The notes: generated by a model not told the origin, from the sequence alone. A DNA stretch of 32,377 nt from Lentisphaerota bacterium (GCA_015061495.1 SUWL01000031.1:1-32377), one strand, 5' to 3'. Positions 15,487-24,465 are shown, numbered from the stretch's first letter. Numbers and translations are program-made.

Positions 15487-16952
15487 GCGAAAAAGTAAAA
15501 TTCGGCCGTTCAAAAGTATTTTTTGACACCTTTCACCGCCGCCCGGGACCGATCAAAAAGAATATGCACTATTGCCCCGGATGCGGTCATGGTATTCTGC
15601 ATAAACTGATTGCCGAAGCGATCGAACACTTTGACATTCAGGAAAACACCACGCTGATCGCACCGGTTGGTTGTGCGGTATTTGCCTATTACTACTTCAA
15701 TGTCGGCAGCATTTCCGTCCCCCACGGCAGAGCGCCTGCCGTCGGTACAGGCGCCGGCAGAGCCAATCCGGAATCCTATGTCATCAGTTATCAGGGTGAC
15801 GGTGACCTTGCCGCCATCGGTTTCAACGAATTTCTGCAGGCAGCCAACCGCGGAGAAAAAATGACGGTCTTTTTCGTCAACAACTCCAACTACGGCATGA
15901 CCGGCGGTCAGATGGCTCCGACCACGCTGCCCGGTCAGAAGACCACCACCAGTCCTTACGGCAGAAATCCGGAAACCGAGGGTTATCCCACTCCGGTCTG
16001 CGAGATCGTCAACTCCCTCACCGCTCCGGTCTACATCGAACGGGTGGCGTTGACCACTCCCGGCAGAGTTGCCGCCGCGAAAAAAGCGGTTTACAAAGGC
16101 ATCCAGAACCTCAAAGAGCGTAAAGGCTTCTCCCTTATCGAAGTGGTTGCTCCCTGCCCGATCAACCTCAAAATGAGCGCCGATCAGGTCAATGAATTCA
16201 TTGAAAAACAGATGTTGAACTACTTCCCGCTGGGCTGTCTGCGGGACAAGACCAAAGAAATTCCGGAAGGAACTCTGCCGCCGCCGGTCATCCGGGACGA
16301 AGAATCCGTCCGTCAGATCCTCTTCCCCGTCCGCAACGAAAATGCGGTCGCAGAAGACTTCCGCAACACCTCGGATATTTTCGATCAGGAATTGCGGGTT
16401 AAAATCGGCGGATTCGGCGGTCAGGGCGTCTTGAGTCTGGGCGTGATGCTCGCCAATATGGCACGTTTGAGAAACTTCAATGTCAGCTGGATGCCCTCTT
16501 ACGGTCCGGAACAGCGCGGCGGTGCCGCCTGCTGTGCCGTTACGGTCAGCCGCAAAGCGATTCCCTCACCGATCATCGACCGGGGCGGCAATCTGCTTAT
16601 CGCCATGACCCAGGCGGCATTCGACAAGTATATCGGAGAGTTGCGTGAAGACGGCATCCTCATCTACGACCACACCGCGGTGAAACTGCCGGAACTGCCC
16701 GCCACGATGAAAACTTACGGTATCGACGCGCTGGATATTGCCGGAAATCAACTGGGCAATTCCAAATTCGCCAACTCCGTACTCATCGGCGCGCTGGCGG
16801 CTGTCCTCGCCAAAAACGGCATGAACGAAGCCGATCAGGCGGACTTCTCCAACGCATTCAAAGAAGCTGTGGAAGAGAAGTTCGGCAAGAAACCCGGTGC
16901 CGTGGAAGCCAACCTCAACGCTTACGAAGCCGGTTTGCAGGCTCTCAAATAA
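15483..16952 (+). CDS. Fused beta-gamma subunit of 2-oxoacid:ferredoxin oxidoreductase
   Basis: The product is 489 residues from ATG 15483, which overlaps the alpha stop by 4 bases; the longer in-frame start at 15381 lies inside the alpha gene. Residues 1-270 are the thiamine-diphosphate-binding beta subunit: CPGCGH (from C31), APVGCAVFA, the GDGD magnesium/diphosphate motif (105-108) and the VFFVNNSNYGMTGGQ segment. From about residue 305 comes the gamma subunit: KIGGFGGQGVLSLGVMLA (GG at 309), then MPSYGPEQRGGAACCAVTVS. The linker is about 35 residues. In many organisms these are two proteins, so the operon codes a three-polypeptide version of a four-subunit complex. Both halves look intact. 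Confidence 0.92.
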   Translation: MSEKVKFGRSKVFFDTFHRRPGPIKKNMHYCPGCGHGILHKLIAEAIEHFDIQENTTLIAPVGCAVFAYYYFNVGSISVPHGRAPAVGTGAGRANPESYVISYQGDGDLAAIGFNEFLQAANRGEKMTVFFVNNSNYGMTGGQMAPTTLPGQKTTTSPYGRNPETEGYPTPVCEIVNSLTAPVYIERVALTTPGRVAAAKKAVYKGIQNLKERKGFSLIEVVAPCPINLKMSADQVNEFIEKQMLNYFPLGCLRDKTKEIPEGTLPPPVIRDEESVRQILFPVRNENAVAEDFRNTSDIFDQELRVKIGGFGGQGVLSLGVMLANMARLRNFNVSWMPSYGPEQRGGAACCAVTVSRKAIPSPIIDRGGNLLIAMTQAAFDKYIGELREDGILIYDHTAVKLPELPATMKTYGIDALDIAGNQLGNSKFANSVLIGALAAVLAKNGMNEADQADFSNAFKEAVEEKFGKKPGAVEANLNAYEAGLQALK

Positions 16953-16966
16953 ACAGAGATTCACGG

Positions 16967-16990
16967 GGGGCTGGTGACAGCCCCTTTTTT
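16967..16990 (+). terminator. Rho-independent terminator after the vor operon
   Basis: GGGGCTG-GTGA-CAGCCCC (16967-16984) is followed by six T. It lies 15 bases after the stop codon. The next gene starts at 17013 with no visible promoter in between, so some read-through is likely. Confidence 0.9.
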
Positions 16991-17012
16991 ATGCTTCAGA
17001 AAGGAAAACCGG

Positions 17013-17966
17013 ATGGACATCTCCCATATAAGCTGGGATTTTCTGCGGGAAAACGCCGCGAACTTCCACTTGGACACGGACAAATTCGACCGTCTGCGGG
17101 AATTTTTTGACCGCTGTGATCAAAAATATCTCGGCGAATGTGCCGCAAAAGTCAACAACGGTTTTCCGCTTCAGGAGGTCGTTGACAGATTTCCGGAAGC
17201 TGACCTCTGCAAATTTCTGCTGTTCTGCATCGTTGCCAATGCTCCGGCGATGGCAGAGTATTACCGGGTCAATAACTTACCGCAACAGATGTTCGATGAG
17301 ATCAGTTATGACCTGCTGATCTGGGTCAACACTCTGGAACGGGATCTGGGCTTTTACGGTCTTACTCCGCGGATATTCGCCTGGGAAGCTCAATGTCTCA
17401 ACGGCGAAGTCAAACAATTCGGCAGATTGCAAGCCAATGATCTGCATACCTTTGTCGCGGAAAATTCCATTGTCAAAGACCGCGACGGCAATTTGCAGAT
17501 AGTTCCATTGGATGCTCCGGATTCGGCGGGTGAAAAACTGCTGACTCTGGGAGATAAAGTCTATACGCTCCACATTCCGGCATCCGGACGGATGGATCGG
17601 CAGGCGTGTCTGGATTCCCTGCGCCGGATCATGGATTTCGCAGCGGAATATCATCCGGAATTTGACTACAAAGCGATCGTCTGTTATTCATGGATCCTGG
17701 ACCCGCAATTTGAAACATTCCTCCCTCCGGATGCCAATCTCATACAGTTCCAGAAACTGGGACACCTTTTCCCGCTGACCTCTGACGAGACCCGGGAAAT
17801 CATCTGGCGCATCTGGGGCAAGCCGGGTCTGGATATGCCGGTGGCACAACTGCCCGCACGCACCTCTATGGAAAAAGGCGTTAAACAATTCGTTCTCAAC
17901 GGCGGCAGATTCACCGAATATCTGCTGGTCATATTCAGGGATGAACTGCCGGAACTTTTATCATGA
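17013..17966 (+). CDS. GNAT_C-type acyltransferase domain protein
   Basis: The product is 317 residues, start ATG 17013 with AAAGGA 7 bases upstream. The C-terminal half carries hallmarks of the NAT_N/GNAT_C two-domain acyltransferase family: LHIPASGRMDRQACLDSL, then CYSWILDPQFETFLPPDANLIQFQ, a pattern I associate closely with GNAT_C, then the GHLFPLTSDE segment. The N-terminal half is helical with LGFYGLTPRIFAWEA. Members presumably move an acyl group from acyl-CoA to an unidentified acceptor; no substrate is established from sequence. The stop overlaps the ATG of the following MFS transporter (ATGA), so the two are translationally coupled and may act on the same compound. Confidence 0.78.
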   Translation: MDISHISWDFLRENAANFHLDTDKFDRLREFFDRCDQKYLGECAAKVNNGFPLQEVVDRFPEADLCKFLLFCIVANAPAMAEYYRVNNLPQQMFDEISYDLLIWVNTLERDLGFYGLTPRIFAWEAQCLNGEVKQFGRLQANDLHTFVAENSIVKDRDGNLQIVPLDAPDSAGEKLLTLGDKVYTLHIPASGRMDRQACLDSLRRIMDFAAEYHPEFDYKAIVCYSWILDPQFETFLPPDANLIQFQKLGHLFPLTSDETREIIWRIWGKPGLDMPVAQLPARTSMEKGVKQFVLNGGRFTEYLLVIFRDELPELLS

Positions 17967-19216
17967 GCAAACAATACCGTTCCACAGTTGCGGCATGTTA
18001 TACAGCCAATTTCATCGGGGCACTGGTCATCCATCTCACCCCGATACTTTTTGTGCCGCTGAAACTGATCTACGGTTTGAGCTACACCCAATTCGGCATC
18101 CTGCTGGCAGTGAATTACTGCACGCAGGTGGGGTCAGATTTTTTATTCAGTTTTCTGATCGACCGTTACGGCAGCCGCCGGTTTGCGATTCTGGCGCCGG
18201 TACTGACGGCAGCAGGTTATCTGATCTTTCTGCTGTCACCGGAATTTCTGAACGACCCGTTCCCCGGTTTCCTGGCAGGCACGATCCTCTTTTCCGCCAC
18301 CGGCGGCATTCTTGAAGTGGTACTCAATGTGATCATCAACGGTATCCCCGGCGAAGAAAAATCCACTTTGATCAGCGTTTTGCACAGTTTCTACGGCTGG
18401 GGGACTCTGGCGGTGGTACTGACCACAACTCTGGCACTCTGGATATTCGGAACGGCGAACTGGCAATTCATCATGGCGGCATGGATCGCACTGCCGTTAT
18501 TCAACACCTGGCAGTTTTGCCGCTGCCCCATCTCGGCAAATGTCGCTGAATGCGAAAGGATGGGAGCGGCTGCGCTTTTGAAATTCAAGGAGTTTTATCT
18601 GGTCATCGCCCTGATAACCGTCGGCGGCATGACCGAGGTGACCATCACGCTCTGGCTGTCCCCCTTTCTGGAACGGGCGGCGAATATTCCCAAAGTTATC
18701 GGGGATACCGCCGGGGTCTGTCTGGCAGCGGCAATGCTGGGTGCCGGCAGACTGCTCTACGGGATATACGGAGCAAAAATCGATGTCTGGAAACTGATGC
18801 TGCCCGGCACACTGCTGGCGGCGCTCTCCTGTATTGCCGCAGCGGTCGCACCATTTCCGGCACTGTCACTTGCCGGGTGTGTATTGGCTACATTGGGAGC
18901 AAGTTTGCTGTGGCCTGGGTCAGTCGTGCTTGCCACGCGTCAATTTCCGCTTGCCGGAGCGTGGCTTTTTGCCATGCTGGCACTGGGAGGTGATCTGGGA
19001 GCGGCACTGGGACCGTATCTGACCGGGATCGCAGCTGACCATGCGGATAAGATACCGTTTTTAACAGAGTTGCGGAATTCAACGGCTTTAAGTACGGAGC
19101 AATTCAATTTGCGTACAGCGATGTGTCTGACGGCGCTCTTTCCGCTGCTGACAGCAGTGATGCTGTTGATATTCAACTGTGTCCGGGTGAGATCTACTGC
19201 AAATACTTCTGCATGA
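17963..19216 (+). CDS. Major facilitator superfamily transporter
   Basis: The product is a 417-residue inner-membrane protein with about twelve hydrophobic segments in two halves separated by a loop near residues 180-205. The first intracellular loop reads FLIDRYGSRRFAI, which fits the MFS motif D-R-x-G-R-R. GAGRLLYGIYGAKID in the second half is the repeat of it. The general pattern resembles sugar/proton symporters of the FucP-like group, but the substrate is not recognisable. It is translationally coupled to the acyltransferase gene. Its last 23 bases overlap the 3' end of the convergent gene on the minus strand. Confidence 0.85.
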   Translation: MSKQYRSTVAACYTANFIGALVIHLTPILFVPLKLIYGLSYTQFGILLAVNYCTQVGSDFLFSFLIDRYGSRRFAILAPVLTAAGYLIFLLSPEFLNDPFPGFLAGTILFSATGGILEVVLNVIINGIPGEEKSTLISVLHSFYGWGTLAVVLTTTLALWIFGTANWQFIMAAWIALPLFNTWQFCRCPISANVAECERMGAAALLKFKEFYLVIALITVGGMTEVTITLWLSPFLERAANIPKVIGDTAGVCLAAAMLGAGRLLYGIYGAKIDVWKLMLPGTLLAALSCIAAAVAPFPALSLAGCVLATLGASLLWPGSVVLATRQFPLAGAWLFAMLALGGDLGAALGPYLTGIAADHADKIPFLTELRNSTALSTEQFNLRTAMCLTALFPLLTAVMLLIFNCVRVRSTANTSA

Positions 19217-20444
19217 CTTCCCGCAGGAACTCCATACTTTCTCTCCCGGCAGCAGAGTGATTATTATTCACGGAATCAAAGTGTAACCGGAAGTTATCCG
19301 GCACCGGAATTTTTACCAAAAGCACCGAATGCAGGAACTTCTCTCTGGCAATGCGCAGCTGCAAACGTTTTTCCAATCCGGCAAGTTTGCTGCCGAAACG
19401 CTTTTTATTGCCGTCAAGATCTTTATCGACCCCGAAATTCATCACTTCAGCGGCAAGATCGTGGCACAACACCGCTTCATCGACCGTCAGCATCTTGCCC
19501 AAGCTGATGAATTTGGCGGCGAAATTTTTCCGCAAAGACAGGTGATCGGTACGGGGATGCTTCAAAGCATCGGCAAATTCTTCCCACTTGCACTCCTTGA
19601 AGTCCGCCACCGGACGCCCTTGAGCATCGGTACCGGGGATGAAACATCGGGTAAGTTCCGGAAGTTTTTTCAATGCCACATTTCCGGGCATCGGGTGATA
19701 GCGGTTCCAGATCAGCGGCATCGCCTGCCGGGAAAGCTCTTGCTGCGCTTCATCGGCAGAAGCATAAAAATTCACCAACGCATCGGGCTTGCCGCCTTGA
19801 CAACTCAATTTGAAAAGTTCCCCGATCCTGCCGTTTTCCGCCATGATAATGAGCAGCAGCCGTGCCTGTTCTCCGGCGAATTGCCGCATTGCCGCTTCGT
19901 TGATCTCCCCCATGCGGCACATCGCGGCGAAATCCGGCATTTTACCGTTGACCGCGCACAACTCCGACAACCACCGGTAATCCCGGTTGGCAACCAGATA
20001 CTGACCGGATGTCGCACCGGCGGCGACCTCCGCTTCCAGACCGTAAAGCATCCACCAGGCGACTCCCGGCGAATCGGGCGGACAGTGGAATCCGAAACGG
20101 TGAGATGCCAGCAGAGCGACCAGTTTTCTCCGCAAAGGAGCATCATTCAGCCAATCTCCGCCGGTTCCGGGGATCCGCAGTTGGCCGTTGCGGGTGAATC
20201 CGCAAAACTTTCCCCGGTTCGCCACGATGACGATATCCCGGGATGAACGCCGGAGTTTTGCCATCCGGGCATACCGGTCAAGCTGCCGGACGATGCTGCT
20301 CAAATACTCCTGATCGTATCCGGATTCATCATTTTCCAATGTCAGTCCGGGGGCGATCGACACCGCAGCAGCCAGCCGTTCCGGAAGATAAACTGCCGAA
20401 ATCAGAAAAAATATTGAAATTATTTGCTTTGCAAGCCGCTTCAC
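19194..20444 (-). CDS. Secreted protein of unknown function, possibly a degenerate gluzincin-like peptidase
   Basis: The product is 416 residues from a GTG at 20444. The ribosome binding site is weak (AAAGG 13 bases upstream). A signal peptide is clear: MKRLAKQIISIFFLISAVYL, then PERLAAA. The mature part contains LVALLASHRFGF, where a gluzincin peptidase would have HExxH, and 15 residues later WWMLYGLEAEV, resembling the W..EGLAEY helix of peptidase-MA-like proteins. The catalytic His-Glu are not there, so if related it has lost the active site. The rest is helical with no other motif I know. It is probably periplasmic or exported. The 3' end overlaps the MFS gene by 23 bases, with no terminator between. 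Confidence 0.7.
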   Translation of the reverse strand: MKRLAKQIISIFFLISAVYLPERLAAAVSIAPGLTLENDESGYDQEYLSSIVRQLDRYARMAKLRRSSRDIVIVANRGKFCGFTRNGQLRIPGTGGDWLNDAPLRRKLVALLASHRFGFHCPPDSPGVAWWMLYGLEAEVAAGATSGQYLVANRDYRWLSELCAVNGKMPDFAAMCRMGEINEAAMRQFAGEQARLLLIIMAENGRIGELFKLSCQGGKPDALVNFYASADEAQQELSRQAMPLIWNRYHPMPGNVALKKLPELTRCFIPGTDAQGRPVADFKECKWEEFADALKHPRTDHLSLRKNFAAKFISLGKMLTVDEAVLCHDLAAEVMNFGVDKDLDGNKKRFGSKLAGLEKRLQLRIAREKFLHSVLLVKIPVPDNFRLHFDSVNNNHSAAGRESMEFLREVMQKYLQ

Positions 20445-20494
20445 GGTTGTTTTTTCACCTTTCAGAGTGTAAATTTTGCATTGTGTATTATTTT

Positions 20495-20517
20495 GTGGAT
20501 GCGGTAAATCCGTCCAC
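20495..20517. promoter_or_regulatory. Palindrome between divergent genes upstream of thiD
   Basis: GTGGA (20495-20499) and TCCAC (20513-20517) enclose a nested CGG-TAAAT-CCG (20502-20512). It lies 35 bases before the thiD ATG with a TATATA at 20519-20524 just after it. It could be an operator or part of a divergent promoter region, but no clean -35/-10 pair with 17-base spacing is present. Confidence 0.35.
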
Positions 20518-20552
20518 GTATATAAGATAGCTTCTCAAACGGATAAAAACAA

Positions 20553-21401
20553 ATGTCAAAACCAGTTAAAGTCAAATTTTACCCATCGGCAATGACCATC
20601 GCCGGCAGTGATTCCGGCGGCGGAGCCGGGATCGCCGCTGATTTGCGGACATTCAACGCATTCGGAGTATTCGGCACTTGTGCCATTACCGCCGTCACCG
20701 CCCAGAACCCCGCCGCGGTCCGGCAGATCTGCCTCATGGATGCCCAAACCGTCACGGATCAGATCGATGCCGTCAGAGAAAAAATTCCGGTAAAATATGT
20801 CAAAACCGGCATGCTCGGTTCAGCCCGAACCGTCCATGCGGTCGCACAAGCAGTCAAAAAATACAACTTCAAACTGATCTGCGACCCGGTGATGATCTCC
20901 ACCAGCGGCAGCAAACTGCTGGCAGACGATGCCGCGGCAGTCATGCAGACCGGATTGTTCCCCCTTGCCGCCTGGATCACTCCGAATATCCCGGAAGCGG
21001 AATTTCTGACCGGCAGTAAGATCACTTCAGTCAATGCCATGCTGGATGCCGCAACTGCACTGCAGCAGAAATATCAGGCAGCTGTCTGGCTCAAAGGCGG
21101 CCACCTCTCCGGCAATGCCGCCGTGGATGTCATCGTCAAAGACGGCAAACGCTTCACACTCTCTTCGCCGCTGCTGGATCTCCGCCCGCTGACCACCCAC
21201 GGTACGGGATGTACGCTTTCGGCGGCATTGACCGCCATGCTGGCTCTGGAAATGCCGTGGAAACAGGCGGTATGTGCCGCCAAAGCATTTGTTTTCGGTT
21301 CTCTGGAGCAGTGTGTCGATCTCGGTCCGGGTATTCAGGCGATGTACCCGGCAACGGAAGACTTCATCCAGCTGATAAAACTTGCGGAAGCGGAGAAGTG
21401 A
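20553..21401 (+). CDS. thiD: Hydroxymethylpyrimidine/phosphomethylpyrimidine kinase
   Basis: The product is a 282-residue cytoplasmic ribokinase-fold enzyme that phosphorylates HMP and HMP-P for thiamine synthesis. Seen: [20 protein letters not shown] (residues 15-34), [49 protein letters not shown] and the anion-hole/catalytic [12 protein letters not shown]. The length is slightly above the usual 260-270. The ATG at 20553 follows a weak GGATAAAAAC. No other thiamine gene is nearby and the leader is too short for a TPP riboswitch, so it may serve vitamin B6 salvage as some ThiD homologs do. It is followed one base later by a cell-wall amidase, an unexpected partner. Confidence 0.93.
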   Translation: MSKPVKVKFYPSAMTIAGSDSGGGAGIAADLRTFNAFGVFGTCAITAVTAQNPAAVRQICLMDAQTVTDQIDAVREKIPVKYVKTGMLGSARTVHAVAQAVKKYNFKLICDPVMISTSGSKLLADDAAAVMQTGLFPLAAWITPNIPEAEFLTGSKITSVNAMLDAATALQQKYQAAVWLKGGHLSGNAAVDVIVKDGKRFTLSSPLLDLRPLTTHGTGCTLSAALTAMLALEMPWKQAVCAAKAFVFGSLEQCVDLGPGIQAMYPATEDFIQLIKLAEAEK

Positions 21402-21402
21402 T

Positions 21403-22374
21403 ATGCGCCGTTTTTTGCTGATCACCTTTCTGATACTGACCTTTGCCGTCCCGCTGCACGCCGCCGGCATCCGCCAGAAAAAGATCAAAAAAGTTCCGTA
21501 CTGCAACCTTTTTGATCTGATGTCTGCCAACAAACTCAAAATGATCCGGCAGCTGCGGAAAAGTGTTGTTTTCGGCAAAAATCTGGTATGCGAATTTCCC
21601 AGAAATCAACGCCGGATGCTTTGCAATCAGGTCAGAGTAGAATTGCTCAACCCCACTGCCGCCGAATGGACAACTCCATGGCTCGCAACTATGGACTGGT
21701 TCAAAACCTTGCGGCCGCTGCTCTATCCGGCGACCATACCCAAACGCAAAATCACCAGAATCACCATTGATATGGGACATGGCGGCAGCGACCCCGGAGC
21801 GATCGGGGCGATTTCCAAAGAAAAAATGCTCACTTTGAAAATCGGTCTGCGTCTGGCACAGCATCTGCGCGCCCGCGGATATCAGGTTTTTCTCACCCGC
21901 ACCGGGGATGTGCAGATCCCGCTCAAGCAGGTCGGAGTATTGCAGCGGTCACACAAAAGTGATCTTTTCGTATCGATCCACATAAATTCTGCGGCAGATA
22001 AAAAAGCCAACGGCATTGAAACTTATTGTCTTACACCGGCAGGAGCGGTTTCCAGCAACGGCGGCAAGGCAGATAAGACCGTCTATTCCGGAAACAAACA
22101 GGATGATGCCAATATCCTGCTGGCATGGATGATCCAGAGTTCGCTGCTCAAGTATACCAAAGCCAATGACCGGGGCGTGAAGCGTGCCAGATTCGCCGTT
22201 TTAAAAGATATCAACGCTCCGGGAGTACTGATCGAAGTCGGTTTTATCAGCAACCCGGCAGAGGAGAAAAAACTCAATTCCGCAGTATATGTTGACCAAA
22301 TCGCTGCCGGAATCACCGTCGGCATAGTGAATTTCACCAAACGGGTGAAACCGAAAAAGGTAAAACGCAAGTGA
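21403..22374 (+). CDS. Secreted N-acetylmuramoyl-L-alanine amidase (Amidase_3 family)
   Basis: The product is 323 residues from ATG 21403, one base after the thiD stop; the longer in-frame start at 21382 would lose the signal peptide position. MRRFLLITFLILTFAVPLHAA is a signal peptide, so the enzyme acts on peptidoglycan outside the inner membrane, cutting between MurNAc and L-Ala. The catalytic domain from about residue 118 has all zinc and catalytic residues: H126 in DMGHGGSDPGA, E140 in SKEKM, H193 in SIHINSAAD and E278 in LIEVGFISN. The region at 25-110 before it is unassigned and may bind the wall. The C-terminus is Lys/Arg-rich (KRVKPKKVKRK). An AmiC/CwlD-like role in daughter-cell separation or wall turnover is plausible. 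Confidence 0.92.
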   Translation: MRRFLLITFLILTFAVPLHAAGIRQKKIKKVPYCNLFDLMSANKLKMIRQLRKSVVFGKNLVCEFPRNQRRMLCNQVRVELLNPTAAEWTTPWLATMDWFKTLRPLLYPATIPKRKITRITIDMGHGGSDPGAIGAISKEKMLTLKIGLRLAQHLRARGYQVFLTRTGDVQIPLKQVGVLQRSHKSDLFVSIHINSAADKKANGIETYCLTPAGAVSSNGGKADKTVYSGNKQDDANILLAWMIQSSLLKYTKANDRGVKRARFAVLKDINAPGVLIEVGFISNPAEEKKLNSAVYVDQIAAGITVGIVNFTKRVKPKKVKRK

Positions 22375-22377
22375 GAT

Positions 22378-22406
22378 TTGACAAATCACTGCCGGAGGAT
22401 TATATT
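22378..22406 (+). promoter_or_regulatory. Promoter of nagA
   Basis: TTGACA (22378-22383), 17 bases and TATATT (22401-22406), a near-consensus promoter starting three bases after the amidase stop. It gives nagA its own transcript with a leader of about 28 bases. Confidence 0.87.
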
Positions 22407-22440
22407 ATCGGAAGAACCAACAAATGAGACAGTATAATTT

Positions 22441-23628
22441 ATGAAAAAAAGCCGTATCCGCAGACTCTATCTGGCAGACTATCTGATCACCCCGGATCAC
22501 ATCATACCCAATGGCGGGGTCCTTTGCGAAAATGACAAAATCATTGCCGTCGGCGGCGTGTCCGGATTCAACCTCCGCGAACAGCTGGAACTGTTCCGTT
22601 TTGAAAATGCCTATATCACCCCGGGTTTCATCGACACCCATATCCACGGTGCAGGAGGATTCGACTGTTCCAAAGCGGCGACATCATGCAGTGACCTCGG
22701 CGCAATGAGTTCTCTGCTTGCGGAAAGAGGTGCCACCGGATTTTTTCCGACCGTTGTATCCGATGATCCGGATACCATGATCGCCAATCTCCGCCATCTG
22801 ACCGCCGCCATGCAGCAGCCGCTTCCCGGTGCCGATGCAGTGGGGATCAATATCGAAGGGCCCTTCATCAACCCCGAGAAATCCGGTGCCCAGCCCCGGA
22901 ATATGATCCGTTCCATCGACCTGAAACTTGCCGCTGATCTCATCGATGCCGGTGAAGGTCTGGTCAAAATCATGACTTTCGCTCCGGAATTGGAAAACGC
23001 CGACAAACTTATCGAATTGCTCCGTTCCCGCAACATCACCGCTTCCATGGGGCACAGTCTTGCCGGGGAAAAAGAGACTTTGCGTGCCATTGATGCCGGC
23101 GCCAACCACTGCACCCATTTGTTCAACGGCATGAATCCGCTGCATCAGCGCAATGTCGGACTGCCGGGGATCGTACTTACCGATGACCGGGTCACGGTGG
23201 AATTGATCATCGACGGCAGGCACGTCCACTCCCGGATGGTGGATCTCGCCTGCCGCTGTAAAACATTGCGCCAGATCATCGGTATCAGCGACTGTACCAT
23301 GGCAAGCGGCATGCCCGACGGCGCATATCATATCGGTCCGTCGGAAATCATCGTCAAAAACGGCTTCTCGCTCAACCCGTCCGGTAAACTTGCCGGTACG
23401 ACCACCATGCTGGATACCGGTTGGCACAGTTTGATGAGCTGCGGACACCTTTCTGAAACCAAAGCCGCGCCGACCGTCACCCGCAACCCTGCAGAACACT
23501 ACTCATTGCTCGACCGCGGCGAATTGCGCCCGGGATTGCGCGCCGATCTGGCGATTTTTGAACAAAAAACCAACCGCCCGCTAATGACCGTCCGCAAGGG
23601 GGAAATCATCGCCCGGGCGCAGGAGTGA
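22441..23628 (+). CDS. nagA: N-acetylglucosamine-6-phosphate deacetylase
   Basis: The product is a 395-residue cytoplasmic amidohydrolase that removes acetate from GlcNAc-6-P in amino-sugar catabolism and cell-wall recycling. Metal and substrate motifs: ITPGFIDTHIHGAGG (H67, H69), NIEGPFINPEKSGAQ, MGHSLA, HLFNGMNPLHQRN, ELIIDGRHVH and the catalytic Asp in IGISDCTMASG (D284). The length is normal (380-400). The ATG at 22441 has no obvious Shine-Dalgarno; a GGAGGA lies around 22393, before the transcript start. Its neighbour upstream is a peptidoglycan amidase, and a methyltransferase gene follows after 3 bases. No nagB or transporter is next to it. Confidence 0.94.
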   Translation: MKKSRIRRLYLADYLITPDHIIPNGGVLCENDKIIAVGGVSGFNLREQLELFRFENAYITPGFIDTHIHGAGGFDCSKAATSCSDLGAMSSLLAERGATGFFPTVVSDDPDTMIANLRHLTAAMQQPLPGADAVGINIEGPFINPEKSGAQPRNMIRSIDLKLAADLIDAGEGLVKIMTFAPELENADKLIELLRSRNITASMGHSLAGEKETLRAIDAGANHCTHLFNGMNPLHQRNVGLPGIVLTDDRVTVELIIDGRHVHSRMVDLACRCKTLRQIIGISDCTMASGMPDGAYHIGPSEIIVKNGFSLNPSGKLAGTTTMLDTGWHSLMSCGHLSETKAAPTVTRNPAEHYSLLDRGELRPGLRADLAIFEQKTNRPLMTVRKGEIIARAQE

Positions 23629-23631
23629 CCA

Positions 23632-24465
23632 ATGAATAAAGAGTATATTCTGCTGGACAGCGGAAATCTTAAAAAACTTGAACAGGTCGGTCCATACCGC
23701 CTGATCCGCCCCGCACTCAATGCCTTTTGGAAGCCATCTCTGCATCCGTCGGAGTGGAAGTGCGCCGATGCCGAATTCATCCGGGACAGTTCCGGACACG
23801 GCAGCTGGCTGCGCCGGGAACGGCTCCCCGATATCTGGAGCGCCCATTGGGGCGGGGTGAATATGCAGATCAAGCCGACCGGTTTCGGACATCTGGGATT
23901 TTTTGCCGAACAATTCCGCAACTGGCAATTTTTCCGGGAAAACTGCCGTAATATGGATACTCTCAATCTCTTTGCTTACTCCGGCCTGGGATCGCTCTCC
24001 ATGGCAGCTGGCGGTGCCAAAGTCTGCCATCTGGATGCCGCCAAAGGCATGATCGACTGGGGCAAAGAGAATCTCGCCCTCAATCCGGATATCCCCGGAA
24101 ATATCCGCTGGATCGCCGATGATGTGAATAAATTTGTCAACCGGGAACTGCGCCGGGGCAACACCTACGATCTGATCGCGCTGGATCCGCCGACATTCGG
24201 CAGGGGATCTTCCGGGCAGTTGTGGAAAATTGAGAGCGACCTGCCGCAACTTCTTGCCAACTGTCTGGCTTTGCGCAAAAAAGACCGCCCGTTTACCATT
24301 GTATTAAGCTGTCATTCGCCGGGATTTTCCCTGCTGGTTCTCGAACGGATGGTCAAAGAAGTCGCCGGAAACAACGCCGAAGTCGATGCCGACGAGATGT
24401 TCATCCCCGAAAGCACCGGCAGAAAACTCCCCTCCGGAATCGGATTGCGTTGCTTTGTCAAATAA
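23632..24465 (+). CDS. Class I SAM-dependent methyltransferase (RlmI/RlmK-like)
   Basis: The product is 277 residues with ATG at 23632 behind AGGAG inside the end of nagA. The SAM-binding region is LNLFAYSGLGSLSMAAGGAKVCHLDAAKGMIDWGKENLALN (about residues 106-146), then IRWIADDVNKFV. The catalytic-type motif LDPPTFGRG sits at about residue 184. This matches the Methyltrans_SAM domain of the 23S rRNA cytosine-5 methyltransferases RlmI and of RlmK/L. The N-terminal PUA domain of RlmI is absent and the protein is about 120 residues shorter, so the RNA target cannot be named. It is probably co-transcribed with nagA. Confidence 0.82.
   Translation: MNKEYILLDSGNLKKLEQVGPYRLIRPALNAFWKPSLHPSEWKCADAEFIRDSSGHGSWLRRERLPDIWSAHWGGVNMQIKPTGFGHLGFFAEQFRNWQFFRENCRNMDTLNLFAYSGLGSLSMAAGGAKVCHLDAAKGMIDWGKENLALNPDIPGNIRWIADDVNKFVNRELRRGNTYDLIALDPPTFGRGSSGQLWKIESDLPQLLANCLALRKKDRPFTIVLSCHSPGFSLLVLERMVKEVAGNNAEVDADEMFIPESTGRKLPSGIGLRCFVK

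Noticed and set aside
14101..15513. 470-codon open frame antisense to the vor operon
   Set aside because: It mirrors a real, well-conserved gene set and has the Phe/Asp/Gly/His-rich composition of an antisense shadow.
20445..20552. TPP riboswitch before thiD
   Set aside because: I see no thi-box sequence, and the space between the divergent genes is only 108 bases.
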